DNA of 64,000 nt from assembly GCA_963695705.1 (NCBI GenBank), contig CAVOHB010000009.1:868001-932000 (forward strand). The letters are read 5' to 3'. The position numbers and the translations under genes were made by a program. Below the pieces are notes generated by a model. The model ran no database searches and was not told the origin of the DNA. It worked only from the letters and a program-made list of their open reading frames with translations. The stretch is from JBKPNJ01 sp963695705. GTDB lineage: Bacteria > Actinomycetota > Actinomycetes > Propionibacteriales > Nocardioidaceae. Of this stretch, positions 35,797 through 45,366 are shown one piece after another (position 1 is the first letter of the stretch; the number at the start of each line of letters is the position of its first letter).

Positions 35797-36930
35797 CTAG
35801 CCGGCATCGATGAGCAACGGCACGCACATCTCGTCGGCCGACAGTGACCCGTGCAGGCCGATCAGCGACATCTCGACGGGAAACCGGCTGCTGGACTCGA
35901 CGGCGGAGTTCCCCAGACTGGCCACCAGCACGTCACCGAGCCGGGGGCGTACCCGCTGCGACATCACCCCGAACCAGCCCTGCGCGATGGCCTCGTCGGC
36001 CGTGAGCACGATCGCCGACTCCCCGAGCCGCTGCCGCCACCGGGCGGCCACCGTACCGGCCGCGTCCGGGTCGCAGTACAGATGCCGGAAGCGGGCCTCA
36101 CCCGCGAACACCTGCACGCCCGCGAGCAGCTCCGGCTCCTGATCCACGTCGACCCGAGCCTGCCGGGAAACATCGACCATGCCGTGGTCGGCCGTCACCA
36201 GCAGAGTCGCCCCCCGCGGGAGGGCGGCACGTATCCGTCCCGCCAGCGCGTCCACCAGGCTGAGCTGGTGCAGCCACGCGTCGGAGCCGCACCCGTGCCG
36301 GTGCCCGGTGGTGTCGAGGTCGCTCTCGTAGGCGTAGGTGAGCGAACGGCTCGGCAGCGCTCCCGCGACCACGGCGGCGACCCGCTCCCCGCCGGTGTCG
36401 GCCGGTATGTACCTGCCGCCTCGCATCCCCGCCACCGTCAGCCCACTGCTCCGGAAGGAGCGCCGGTTGACCACGGAGACCGCGATGCCGGCTCGCTCGG
36501 CACGCTCGAAGACCGTCGAGCGCGGCTGCCACTCCCGCGGATCCACGGCGGCGTCCCAGCTCAGCGCGTTGAGGAGCCGATCGGATCCCGGGATCCGGGT
36601 GGTGTAGCCGAGCACGCCGTGCCCACCCGGCGGATCCCCGGTCCCGAGCGACACCAGGCTGGTCGCCGTGGTCGAGGGCACACCGCTGGTCAGGCAGGTG
36701 GCCTCGGCCAACAGCGAGGCGAGGTAGGGCGCGTGCTCGGCATGACGGTTCAGCAGGTTCCAGCCCAGGCCGTCCACCAGCAGCAGCACGAAGCGGTCCC
36801 AGCTGGGCAGCCCAAGGGTGTTCGCCTCGCCACCCACGCCGAGTGCCGACGCGATCGACGGCAGCAAGTCGCACAGCGACGACCGGCCATATCCCGGCAG
36901 CGTGACATCGTTGGTGAGCTCAGGGTTCAC
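35797..36930 (-). CDS. alkaline phosphatase-superfamily phosphodiesterase
   Basis: 377 residues from GTG 36930. Type I phosphodiesterase/nucleotide pyrophosphatase fold: FVLLLVDGLGWNLLNRHAEH (metal Asp), TSGVPSTTATSLVSLGTGDP (nucleophile Thr/Ser region), YESDLDTTGHRHGCGSDAWL and LLVTADHGMVDVSRQARVDV (metal Asp-His). Substrate unknown. Found next to sepH and DUF5998 in other actinobacteria; overlaps the DUF5998 gene by four bases. Confidence 0.93.
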   Translation of the reverse strand: MNPELTNDVTLPGYGRSSLCDLLPSIASALGVGGEANTLGLPSWDRFVLLLVDGLGWNLLNRHAEHAPYLASLLAEATCLTSGVPSTTATSLVSLGTGDPPGGHGVLGYTTRIPGSDRLLNALSWDAAVDPREWQPRSTVFERAERAGIAVSVVNRRSFRSSGLTVAGMRGGRYIPADTGGERVAAVVAGALPSRSLTYAYESDLDTTGHRHGCGSDAWLHQLSLVDALAGRIRAALPRGATLLVTADHGMVDVSRQARVDVDQEPELLAGVQVFAGEARFRHLYCDPDAAGTVAARWRQRLGESAIVLTADEAIAQGWFGVMSQRVRPRLGDVLVASLGNSAVESSSRFPVEMSLIGLHGSLSADEMCVPLLIDAG

Positions 36931-37526
36931 GTCGACGGTGTGGTGGCGGACGACAGCGCCCGCGCGAACCCCAGCAGGCGCTGCACCGCGTCGGACCCGT
37001 CGGCAGCGGCGCTCATCCGGATCGAGAAGTCGTCGTTGGCGAACGTGCCCTGGTAGCCGTGGTCGGCCTCGCAGGCGGGGTCCGAGCAGGTGGCCGGCTC
37101 GAGGTCGATCCGTCCGGCGGTACCCCAGCCGATCGTCAGCACCACTTCGCTGACCCCGGGCCGCCGCTCGGGGCCGTCCAACGCCTGCCCCGGGTTGGCC
37201 ACCATCCTGGTGACCACCACCGAGGACACGGTACGCAGCGAGACCTGCTCGGCCGACGTCGAGGCGTACGGCTCGGGAAGCAGTTCGTCGGCAGGGTGCT
37301 CATCGGTGTGGGTGACGATCAGCCGGGAGGGTGTCAGCATCAACACGGTCAGGTGCCGGCGTACCTCGTCGCGATCGAACGTGGGCTCGTGGTGGATCAC
37401 CCATGCACAGACCTGCTCCCCCGCGAGGGCGTCGCCGATGGCGTCGGCCACCACATCGGGGTAGTAGCCGACGTGGTTCAGCGCGTCGCGCAGGTCCGCG
37501 GCCTGGTCGTGGTGGGTCAGCGACAT
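36927..37526 (-). CDS. DUF5998 protein
   Basis: 199 residues from ATG 37526, with GAGGA eight bases upstream. LRDALNHVGYYPDVVADAIG, CAWVIHHEPTFDRDEVRRHL, TLMLTPSRLIVTHTDEH and IDLEPATCSDPACEADHGYQ are the DUF5998 landmarks. PH-like beta-rich fold likely. Function unknown. Coupled to the downstream phosphodiesterase gene. Confidence 0.9.
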   Translation of the reverse strand: MSLTHHDQAADLRDALNHVGYYPDVVADAIGDALAGEQVCAWVIHHEPTFDRDEVRRHLTVLMLTPSRLIVTHTDEHPADELLPEPYASTSAEQVSLRTVSSVVVTRMVANPGQALDGPERRPGVSEVVLTIGWGTAGRIDLEPATCSDPACEADHGYQGTFANDDFSIRMSAAADGSDAVQRLLGFARALSSATTPST

Positions 37527-37648
37527 GCCTGCATCCTCGCACGATGCCATGCCGGATCCACGCGACGGCCGCACACCATCGGACAGCTCCCCCAGCGCGG
37601 GCCCCGTCGCCCGCGGCCGGGCCTTGGGTAAGCGGGGCCGACCCGGGG

Positions 37649-40336
37649 TCAGTCGGGGGGAGGCGTCGTGAGGCGCCGGACGAACGACTCCGCCCGCCCC
37701 TCGGCCACCCGTGCCACCCGCGCCGAGGCGCCCAGTGTTCGGGTGCCGAAGCTGCCGGCCAGCACCAGGGTCAGGTCGAGCGCCTCGACCTCGGGTATGT
37801 CGTGCTTGAGGCGGGCAACCCGCTGGATCAGCTCCTGGAGGGAGCCGGTGTCGACGGCCGCGCCGTGCGGGTGGCCTGCCAGCAGCGGCGCTGCCTTGAT
37901 CTCCCGGATCATCTCCGCTGCGTCGACGTCGGTGAGCGGTGGGATGCGGTACGCCCAGTCGTGCAGCATCGCGCTGGCGATCCCCTCCACGCCGAAGGAC
38001 ACGATGGGCCCGAACAGGGTGTCCTCGACGCTTCGGATCGTGACCGGCACGCCGCGACCGGCCATCCGCTGCACGACGAACCCGGCCTCGTCGGCGGCGG
38101 CGATGTCGGAGCTGAGCGCCGCCCAGGCGTGTTCCATCTGGTCGTGAGTGTCGATGTTGCGCCAGACGTGGGCGAAGTCGGCACGGCGTCGCAGATGCGG
38201 AGCCGTGGCCTTGAGCACGACGTGCCACCCCAGCTGCTCCCCGGCCGCGACAGCCTGCTCGCAGGTGGTGACCGGGATCTGCCGCCACAGCTCGATGCCG
38301 TAGGCCGCCAGCAGGTCCCGGACTGTTTCGGCGTCGAGCGCCGTCGTCGCACCGGGCGGTACGGACGCACCGGCGAGCACGCCGTCGACGATCCGCCTGG
38401 CCGCGTTCTCGTCGATCCGGTCGAGGTCGCCGACCCGTCCGGGGGGGCGCGCGAGCCACCGGGAATACCCGACCACCCGGGCCAGGGCGCGGACCGCCTG
38501 TTCCGGCGCCGGATAGGACGGCACCGAGCCGCCTGTGCCGGCCGTCCCCGACCCGGGTGGCAACATCTCCGTCACCCCCTCCGCGGCGAGGAACGCGCAG
38601 CTCAACGGTTTCCGGGCCTCGCCGGCCACCGCTGTCATGGCATCGGTGAACCGCTCGGCGTCGGCGTCCAGCTCCGGAACGAGAACGGCCAGTACTGCGT
38701 CCACGTCGGGTGCGTCCATGGCCTCGCGCAGGGCCGTCTCGATGACGTCGGCCGAGGCCCCGGCCACCAGGTGATCCTGCCCGCGTACCTCGAGGCCGGC
38801 GGACAGGGCCGCTTCACTGGCCAGCAGGCCGAGCTCGGAGGAGTTGTCGACGACCGCGACCCGCGGGCCGCGGGGCAGCGGCTGGTACGCGACGAGCTGG
38901 GCGACGTCGAACATCTCGTCGAGCGTGTCGACCTGGATGACACCTGCCTGCCGGAACATCGCGTCGACGGCGGCGGGCGGGGCGGTGGTACGCCGGACCG
39001 CGTGACCGACCGGCACCCCGCTGGTGCTGGCGGACTTCACCGCCACCACCGGCTTGCTGCTCGCCACCCGGCGAGCCACATGGCTGAACTTGCGCGGGTT
39101 GCCGATCGACTCCAGGTAGAGCAACACGGCCTGGGTGTCGACATCCTCGGCCCAGAACTGCAGCACGTCGTTGCCGGACACGTCGGCCCGGTTGCCGGCC
39201 GACACGAACGTCGACAGGCCGATGCCGCGCCGCTCGACCATCCGCAGGATGGCGGCGCCGAGGGCACCGGACTGGCAGAAGAACCCGATCCGGCCGTGCG
39301 GCGGCATCACCGGCGAGAGCGAGGCGTTCAGCGAGGTCTCCGGAGAGGTGTTGATCACCCCGAGGCAGTTCGGGCCGATCACGCGCAGCCCGTACGCACG
39401 GGCCTGCCCAACCAGCCTGCGCTGCAGTGCGCGGCCCTCGTCCCCAGCGTCGGCGTACCCGCCGGAGATCACCACGAGTCCGTGGACGCCCTTGGCGGCG
39501 CAGTCGAGAACGACCTCCGGGGCGCGCGGCGCGGGAACCGCGACGAGCGCCAGGTCGACGGGTCCGGGAATGTCGCGCACCGAGGCGAACGCCGGCACGC
39601 CGTCGACGGACTCGACGGCGGGGTCGACCGCGTAGACGCGTCCGGTGTAGCCGCCGGCCACCAGGTTGCGTACGAGCTCCTTGCTCATCGTGTCGCCGGG
39701 TTCTCCGGAGCCGACGACGGCCACGCTCGAGGCGGTGAAGATCCGCTCCACCGAGCGGGCCTCGGCACGGTGCTCACGGGCTCGCATCACGCCCACCGCG
39801 GTCTCCGTGGCCTCGATCGGGAAGACCAGGTGCATGACGCCTTCCTCGTAGCCACTCTCCAGCTGGTAGCCGGCAGCACGGAAGTTCTGGATCATCCTGG
39901 TGTTGTTGGGGAGGACGTCGGCGACGAAGGTCCGCACGCCCCGCTCGCGACCGGCCTGCGCCAGGTGTTCCAGAAGCAGCTGGCCCAGTCCGCGTCCCTG
40001 GTGGACGTCCTCGACGAGGAAGGCGACCTCGGCGACGTCGGCCTGCGCGCCGTCGAGGCAGTCGTACCGGCCGACCGCGATGATCTGCGTTCCCACGGTG
40101 ACCACGAACGCGACCCGGCGGTGATGGTCGACGGTGGTGAAACGCCGCACATCGCCCTCGGAGAGCTCGGGGTACGCGGCGAAGAACCGGTAGTACTTCG
40201 ACTTCGCGGAGACTCTGGCGTAGAAGGCGACGAGCGTCTCGGCGTCGCCGGGCAGGATCGGCCGCAGGTGCGCGGCGCTGCCGTCCCGCAGCACGACGTC
40301 CGCTTCCCAGTGCGCCGGGTAGCCCACCTCAGCCAC
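37649..40336 (-). CDS. GNAT plus acyl-CoA synthetase-like protein acetyltransferase (Pat type)
   Basis: 895 residues from GTG 40336. Residues about 10-185 form a GNAT domain (YDCLDGAQADVAEVAFLVED, HQGRGLGQLLLEHLAQAGRE carries the acetyl-CoA loop). From about 210 a CoA-binding domain (VAVVGSGEPGDTMSKELVRN, RVIGPNCLGVINTSPETSLN), then a ligase-like domain, and an ATP-grasp domain from about 660 (AYGIELWRQIPVTTCEQAVA, GWHVVLKATAPHLRRRADFA). This order (GNAT first) is that of actinobacterial Pat enzymes, which acetylate and inactivate AMP-forming acyl-CoA synthetases. An acyl-CoA ligase gene is divergently transcribed 110 bp away. Confidence 0.9.
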   Translation of the reverse strand: MAEVGYPAHWEADVVLRDGSAAHLRPILPGDAETLVAFYARVSAKSKYYRFFAAYPELSEGDVRRFTTVDHHRRVAFVVTVGTQIIAVGRYDCLDGAQADVAEVAFLVEDVHQGRGLGQLLLEHLAQAGRERGVRTFVADVLPNNTRMIQNFRAAGYQLESGYEEGVMHLVFPIEATETAVGVMRAREHRAEARSVERIFTASSVAVVGSGEPGDTMSKELVRNLVAGGYTGRVYAVDPAVESVDGVPAFASVRDIPGPVDLALVAVPAPRAPEVVLDCAAKGVHGLVVISGGYADAGDEGRALQRRLVGQARAYGLRVIGPNCLGVINTSPETSLNASLSPVMPPHGRIGFFCQSGALGAAILRMVERRGIGLSTFVSAGNRADVSGNDVLQFWAEDVDTQAVLLYLESIGNPRKFSHVARRVASSKPVVAVKSASTSGVPVGHAVRRTTAPPAAVDAMFRQAGVIQVDTLDEMFDVAQLVAYQPLPRGPRVAVVDNSSELGLLASEAALSAGLEVRGQDHLVAGASADVIETALREAMDAPDVDAVLAVLVPELDADAERFTDAMTAVAGEARKPLSCAFLAAEGVTEMLPPGSGTAGTGGSVPSYPAPEQAVRALARVVGYSRWLARPPGRVGDLDRIDENAARRIVDGVLAGASVPPGATTALDAETVRDLLAAYGIELWRQIPVTTCEQAVAAGEQLGWHVVLKATAPHLRRRADFAHVWRNIDTHDQMEHAWAALSSDIAAADEAGFVVQRMAGRGVPVTIRSVEDTLFGPIVSFGVEGIASAMLHDWAYRIPPLTDVDAAEMIREIKAAPLLAGHPHGAAVDTGSLQELIQRVARLKHDIPEVEALDLTLVLAGSFGTRTLGASARVARVAEGRAESFVRRLTTPPPD

Positions 40337-40446
40337 CCGACGAATCTACCGGCGGCATCAGGTGGCCGCGCGGCTACGTGTCGCGTCTGCTTGAGTAAGG
40401 TCCGACCGGGAGTTCGGATCCGACCAGCCGCGAGGGGCGTCGTACG

Positions 40447-42174
40447 TTGAGTGAGCCGATTGCGGCACCGCGCGAGGAGAGCCCCGGGACGCACGCCTTC
40501 CGGGCAGCACGGGACCTGCTGCTCGCGAACCGCGAGGACTACGACCGGGCGTACCACGAGTTCCGCTGGCCCGAGCTCGAGGAGTTCAACTGGGCGACCG
40601 ACTGGTTCGACCGCCTGGCCCTCGAACAGGGTCAGGTCACCGCGCTCCGGATCGTCGAGGAGGACGGAACCGAGCGTGCCCTGACGTTCGCCGAGATGGG
40701 GCGACGGTCGACCCAGGTCGCCGGCTGGCTCCGACACCGCGGTGTGGGTCGCGGCGACAGGGTGCTGCTGGTCCTCGGCAACGAGGTGGCGTTGTGGGAG
40801 ACGATGCTGGCCTGTATCCGGCTGGGCGCGGTGATGATTCCGGCCACGACGCTGCTGTCGACTGCAGACCTGCGCGACCGGATCGACCGCGGTGAGGTGC
40901 GCTGCGTCGTGGCCGGCTCCGGCTCATGTGCGAAGTTCGGTGACAGTGCCGAGCACTGCACCAGGATCGCCGTCGGCGAGGCGGTCGACGGCTGGATCAG
41001 CTACGCCGACAGCGAGATCTGGGAGGGCGGCCTGGACGACGTCGGTGTCACCCGTGCCGACGACCCGCTCCTCCTCTACTTCACCTCGGGTACGACCGCG
41101 CGGCCCAAGCTGGTCGAGCACACGCATGCGTCGTACCCGGTCGGCCATCTGTCGACGATGTACTGGATCGGGGTGCAGCCGGGCGACATCCACCTGAACA
41201 TCTCCTCGCCCGGCTGGGCGAAGCACGCCTGGTCGTGCCTGTTCGCGCCGTGGAACGCCGGCGCGACGATCGTGCTCTACAACTACAGCCGCTTCGACGC
41301 GGCGGCACTCCTCGGCCAGATGAATCGGCTGAACGTGACCACGTTCTGCGCGCCCCCCACCGTCTGGCGGATGCTCATCCAGTCGAACCTCTCCGAGCAC
41401 CGGCTCGCGCTGCGCGAGTGCGTGAGCGCCGGGGAGCCGCTGAACCCCGAGGTGATCGAACAGGTGCAGCACGCCTGGGACATCACCATCCGCGACGGGT
41501 TCGGCCAGACCGAGACGACGGCTCAGATCGGGAACCCTCCCGGGCAGCCGGTCAAGCTCGGCTCGATGGGACGCCCGCTGCCCGGCTATGTGATCTCGCT
41601 GGTCGACCCGGTCACCGGCGAGATCGGTACGGACGGCGAGATCTGCATCGAGCTTGCCTTGCGTCCGTTGGCGCTGATGCGCGGCTACACCGGCGAGGTC
41701 GACCGCACGAGCGAGGCGATGCGCGGTGGTTTCTACCACACCGGTGACGTCGCGAGCCGCGACGACGAGGGTTACATCACCTACGTCGGCCGCTCCGATG
41801 ACGTGTTCAAGGCCAGTGACTACCGGATCAGCCCGTTCGAGCTCGAGAGCGTCCTGATCGAGCACCCGGCCATCGCAGAGGCGGCAGTCGTCCCCTCGCC
41901 CGACCCTGTGCGGCTGGCGGTTCCCAAGGCGTACGTCGTCCTGGCCGGCGGGTATGAGCCCAGCCGCGAGCTCGCGCTCGACATCTTCCGCTTCGCGCGT
42001 GACCACCTCGCGTCGTACCAGCGCATCCGCCGGCTGGAGTTCGCCGACCTGCCCAAGACGATCTCGGGGAAGATACGTCGCGTCGAACTGCGCGCCGGCG
42101 AGCAGGATCGCGCCGCCCGTTCCGGCCACGAGTACTCCGCGGACGACTTCCCGGAGCTGCGCTCCCGCTCCTGA
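40447..42174 (+). CDS. AMP-forming acyl-CoA ligase
   Basis: 575 residues from TTG 40447. The P-loop-like motif YFTSGTTARPKLVEHTHASY, the A5 motif DGFGQTETTAQIGNPPGQPV and the A10 motif PKTISGKIRRVELR place it in the acetyl-/medium-chain acyl-CoA synthetase group. Catalytic lysine is Lys542. NREDYDRAYHEFRWPELEEF at the N-terminus is like ACSM-type ligases. Lys542 sits in the sequence context normally acetylated by Pat enzymes, and a Pat-type gene is its divergent neighbour. Confidence 0.92.
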   Translation: MSEPIAAPREESPGTHAFRAARDLLLANREDYDRAYHEFRWPELEEFNWATDWFDRLALEQGQVTALRIVEEDGTERALTFAEMGRRSTQVAGWLRHRGVGRGDRVLLVLGNEVALWETMLACIRLGAVMIPATTLLSTADLRDRIDRGEVRCVVAGSGSCAKFGDSAEHCTRIAVGEAVDGWISYADSEIWEGGLDDVGVTRADDPLLLYFTSGTTARPKLVEHTHASYPVGHLSTMYWIGVQPGDIHLNISSPGWAKHAWSCLFAPWNAGATIVLYNYSRFDAAALLGQMNRLNVTTFCAPPTVWRMLIQSNLSEHRLALRECVSAGEPLNPEVIEQVQHAWDITIRDGFGQTETTAQIGNPPGQPVKLGSMGRPLPGYVISLVDPVTGEIGTDGEICIELALRPLALMRGYTGEVDRTSEAMRGGFYHTGDVASRDDEGYITYVGRSDDVFKASDYRISPFELESVLIEHPAIAEAAVVPSPDPVRLAVPKAYVVLAGGYEPSRELALDIFRFARDHLASYQRIRRLEFADLPKTISGKIRRVELRAGEQDRAARSGHEYSADDFPELRSRS

Positions 42175-42199
42175 GCCGATTCCGTTACCCGCGCCGACG

Positions 42200-42695
42200 C
42201 CCTGGGTACGGCGCAGGGCCGACGAGGCCCTCCGCGTCGCCACGCGCGCCGTGCGGGCCGCCTACCCGGTCCTGCGTTTTCGCAACGACGGCGTCCGCCT
42301 CGGATGGCCGCTGGCTCTGGATGCCGCGCTGGCCGCCGGTGACCTTGACGAGGCCGACCACCTGCTGGCCATGGTGACCGAGGCGCCCAGGGGACACGTG
42401 CCCCTCATATCTGTGGGCCGGCTGGCGCACTACCGGGCACTCACGCGTGCGGCGCGCGCCGACCCGACCGACGTCGAGGCCGACCTGCAGCGCGCCGTCG
42501 CGGCCATGGAGGGGGCTGGGCTACCCGTACTGGACGGCCCGGACCCAGGCGGACCTGGGCCGGTGGCTGGTAGCGCATGGCCGGCCGGAGGATGCCGGGC
42601 CCCTGCCGACGGAGTCCGTGGACACATTCGCGCGGCTGGGCGCACGGGCTGACCTGGAGCGGACGCAGCCGCTGGTCTCGGCGGGGCCGGCCTGA
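42200..42695 (+). pseudogene. C-terminal remnant of a large AAA/cyclase-type regulatory ATPase
   Basis: No start or N-terminal domain. The frame following the ligase reads ADEALRVATRAVRAAYPVLR, GVRLGWPLALDAALAAGDLD and EADLQRAVAAME; it then switches frame at the G5 run 42511-42515 to GLGYPYWTARTQADLGRWLV, AHGRPEDAGPLPTESVDTFA and stops at 42695. Together this resembles the helical-repeat C-terminus of actinobacterial adenylate-cyclase/LuxR-type ATPases. Only about 165 of a typical 1000 residues remain. The 42175-42800 interval holds nothing else I can support. Confidence 0.6.
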
Positions 42696-42800
42696 CGCGT
42701 TGACAGCGCGTCTGCGCCGCGAGTCGAGCGAAGTCATCTGATCCGCGTCGGCGAGAATGGGCCTTTCCGCAAACCACGCTCGAGAACTGCGAGACACATC

Positions 42801-45251
42801 ATGGCGCGTAAGTCGACGAGGACCGTCGAGCCCGACGACTTCGAGGAGCGCATCCTCGACATCGACGTCGGCGAGGAGATGCGCTCCAGCTTCCTCGAGT
42901 ACGCATACTCGGTCATCTACTCCCGGGCGCTGCCCGACGCGAGGGACGGGCTCAAGCCGGTCCAGCGGCGGATCCTCTACACGATGGGCGAGATGAACCT
43001 GCGGCCCGACCGTGGACACGTCAAGAGCGCCCGGGTGGTCGGTGAGGTGATGGGCCGGCTGCACCCGCACGGCGACGGCGCCATCTACGACGCGCTGGTC
43101 CGGATGGTGCAGCCGTGGGCGATGCGCGTGCCGCTGGTCGACGGGCACGGCAACTTCGGCTCACCGGACGACCCGCCGGCCGCAATGCGCTACAGCGAGT
43201 GCCGGATGGCGCCGCCGGCGATGCCGATGACCGACTCGATCGACGAGGACACGGTCGAGTTCAAGCCGAACTACGACAGCCGCGAGACCGAGCCGGTGGT
43301 GCTGCCGGCGGCCTTTCCCAACCTGCTGGTCAACGGCTCGGCCGGGATCGCCGTCGGCATGGCCACCAACATCGCGCCGCACAACCTGGTCGAGGTGGTG
43401 CAGGCGCTGCGCCACCTGGTCAAGCACCCCGACGCCGGCCTGGACGACCTGATGCGCTTCGTCCCCGGTCCCGACCTGCCGACGGGCGGGAAGATCATCG
43501 GACTCGACGGCATCCGCGAGGCGTACGAATCGGGGCGTGGTTCCTTCCGGATGCGTGCGACCGCCCGGGTCGAAGGCGTCAGCTCGCGCCGCAGGGGCAT
43601 CGTGGTCACCGAGCTCCCGTACAACGTCGGTCCGGAGCGGGTCATCGAGCGGATCAAGGGACTCGTGCAGGCGAAGAAGCTGCAGGGCATCGCCGACATC
43701 AAGAACTTGACGGACCGCGAGCACGGTCTCCGGCTCGTCATCGAGGTGAAGAACGGGTTCCATCCCGAGGCGATACTCGAGCAGCTCTACGCGCAGACGC
43801 CGATGGAGGACTCGTTCGGCATCAACGCGGTCGCGCTGGTCGACGGACAGCCGCGCACGCTCGGGCTCAAGCAGCTGCTCGAGGTGTATCTGGGTCACCG
43901 CTACAACGTCGTCCGGCGCCGGACCACATTCCGACGCAACAAGGCCACCGACCGGCTGCACCTGGTCGAGGGGCTGCTGGTCGCGATCGTCGACATCGAC
44001 GAGGTGATCGAGCTGATCCGGTCCAGCGAGAACGCCGACGAGGCCAGGGCGCGGCTGATCCAGGTGTTCGACCTGTCCGAGGTCCAGGCCGGCTACATCC
44101 TCGACATGCCGTTGCGCCGGTTGACCAGGTACTCCCGGCTGGAGCTGGACCGGGAGCGGGCCGAGCTCGAACTGACGATCGCGGACCTCAACGCCGTCCT
44201 GGAGGATGAGTCGCGGCTGCGGGAGGTCGTCTCCGACGAGCTCGCCGAGATCGCGAAGTCCCACGGCACCCCGCGACGAACCGTCCTGCTGGAGTCCGCC
44301 GGACAGCAGGCGAGGTCGGCGGTCCCGCTCGAGGTGGCCGACGAGCCATGCCTGGTGCTGCTGTCGTCGACCGGGCTGCTCGCCCGCACGTCGCCCGGCG
44401 AGGTCGGCGGCTCGGGCGCCTCGCGCGCCCGGCATGATGTGGTCACCAGCGCCGTCGTGGCGACGGCGCGCGGACAGATCGGGGTTGTCACCAGCGCGGG
44501 TCGGATGATCCGCCTGGGAGTCCTGGACCTGCCCGCGCTGCCGGCGACGGCCGGCGCGCCGCATCTTCAGGGCGGGGCGCCGGTGAGCGAGTTCCTGTCG
44601 CTGGAGCCCGGCGAGCGTGTCGTGTGCCTGTCGACGCTGGAGAGCGAGTCGGCCGGCCTGGCGCTCGGCACCGCCGCTGGGGTGGTCAAGCGCATCATGC
44701 CGGACCACCTGACCAACAAGGATGCCTGGGAGATCATCCGGATGGCGGACGGCAACACCGTCGTCGGTGCGGTGGAGCTGCGGAGCGGCAACGAGGAGCT
44801 GGTGTTCGTCACCACCGACGCCCAGCTGCTGCACTTCGGCGCATCGGCGGTTCGCCCGCAGGGGCGTACCGGAGGCGGGATCTCGGGCATACGCCTGGCC
44901 GGAGACGCCCGCTCGGTGTTCTTCGGCGCGCTCGCGCCGGGGACCGACGCGGTCGTCGTCTCGGTGGCCGGATCGCGGGCGGCGCTCCCGGGAACCGAGG
45001 CCGGCGCGGTCAAGGTGACGCCGTTCGGCGAGTACCCCGCGAAGGGCCGCGGCACCGGCGGGGTCCGCTGCCACCGCTTCCTCAAGGGCGAGGACACGCT
45101 GCTGCTGGCCTGGGTGGGGCCGAGACCGGCCAAGGCGGCGGCGGCCAGCGGGGCACCGGTCGACCTTCCCGAGCCCGCCGGTCGCCGTGACGGCTCGGGG
45201 TTGCCGGCTGCTCAGCCGATCGCCGCGGTCGGCGGGCCGATCCTGACCTGA
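42801..45251 (+). CDS. parC: DNA topoisomerase IV subunit A
   Basis: 816 residues. Type IIA cleavage subunit: ALPDARDGLKPVQRRILYTM, HGDGAIYDALVRMVQPWAMR, DGHGNFGSPDDPPAAMRYSE with catalytic Tyr131. The coiled-coil segment (about 390-500) leads to a C-terminal beta-pinwheel from about 515 with several V-x-x-A-G-R type blades. The absence of a GyrA-box QRRGGKG/GQRGVKG type motif and its pairing with parE nearby favour ParC over GyrA. Relaxes and decatenates daughter chromosomes. Confidence 0.92.
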   Translation: MARKSTRTVEPDDFEERILDIDVGEEMRSSFLEYAYSVIYSRALPDARDGLKPVQRRILYTMGEMNLRPDRGHVKSARVVGEVMGRLHPHGDGAIYDALVRMVQPWAMRVPLVDGHGNFGSPDDPPAAMRYSECRMAPPAMPMTDSIDEDTVEFKPNYDSRETEPVVLPAAFPNLLVNGSAGIAVGMATNIAPHNLVEVVQALRHLVKHPDAGLDDLMRFVPGPDLPTGGKIIGLDGIREAYESGRGSFRMRATARVEGVSSRRRGIVVTELPYNVGPERVIERIKGLVQAKKLQGIADIKNLTDREHGLRLVIEVKNGFHPEAILEQLYAQTPMEDSFGINAVALVDGQPRTLGLKQLLEVYLGHRYNVVRRRTTFRRNKATDRLHLVEGLLVAIVDIDEVIELIRSSENADEARARLIQVFDLSEVQAGYILDMPLRRLTRYSRLELDRERAELELTIADLNAVLEDESRLREVVSDELAEIAKSHGTPRRTVLLESAGQQARSAVPLEVADEPCLVLLSSTGLLARTSPGEVGGSGASRARHDVVTSAVVATARGQIGVVTSAGRMIRLGVLDLPALPATAGAPHLQGGAPVSEFLSLEPGERVVCLSTLESESAGLALGTAAGVVKRIMPDHLTNKDAWEIIRMADGNTVVGAVELRSGNEELVFVTTDAQLLHFGASAVRPQGRTGGGISGIRLAGDARSVFFGALAPGTDAVVVSVAGSRAALPGTEAGAVKVTPFGEYPAKGRGTGGVRCHRFLKGEDTLLLAWVGPRPAKAAAASGAPVDLPEPAGRRDGSGLPAAQPIAAVGGPILT

Positions 45252-45275
45252 CCGACGCACTTGTGCGGGCCGCGC

Positions 45276-45349
45276 AACACGGTCGGGTACGAGCGCGGGC
45301 AAACACGGTCGGGTACGAGCGCGGGCAAACACGGTCGGGTACGAGCGCG
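45276..45349. repeat. 26-bp tandem repeat, 2.8 copies
   Basis: Units start at 45276, 45302 and 45328; each contains CACGGTCGGGTACGAGCGCG. They are nearly identical and fill the gap between parC and the lipoprotein gene, ending 18 bp before the ATG, so they overlap its probable 5' untranslated region. Confidence 0.85.
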
Positions 45350-45366
45350 CATGGCAGGCTAACCTC

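Noticed and set aside
37331..40450. 1039-codon plus-strand open frame
   Set aside because: Antisense to the Pat-type acetyltransferase, which has clear domains; the frame is a high-GC shadow with no recognisable motif.
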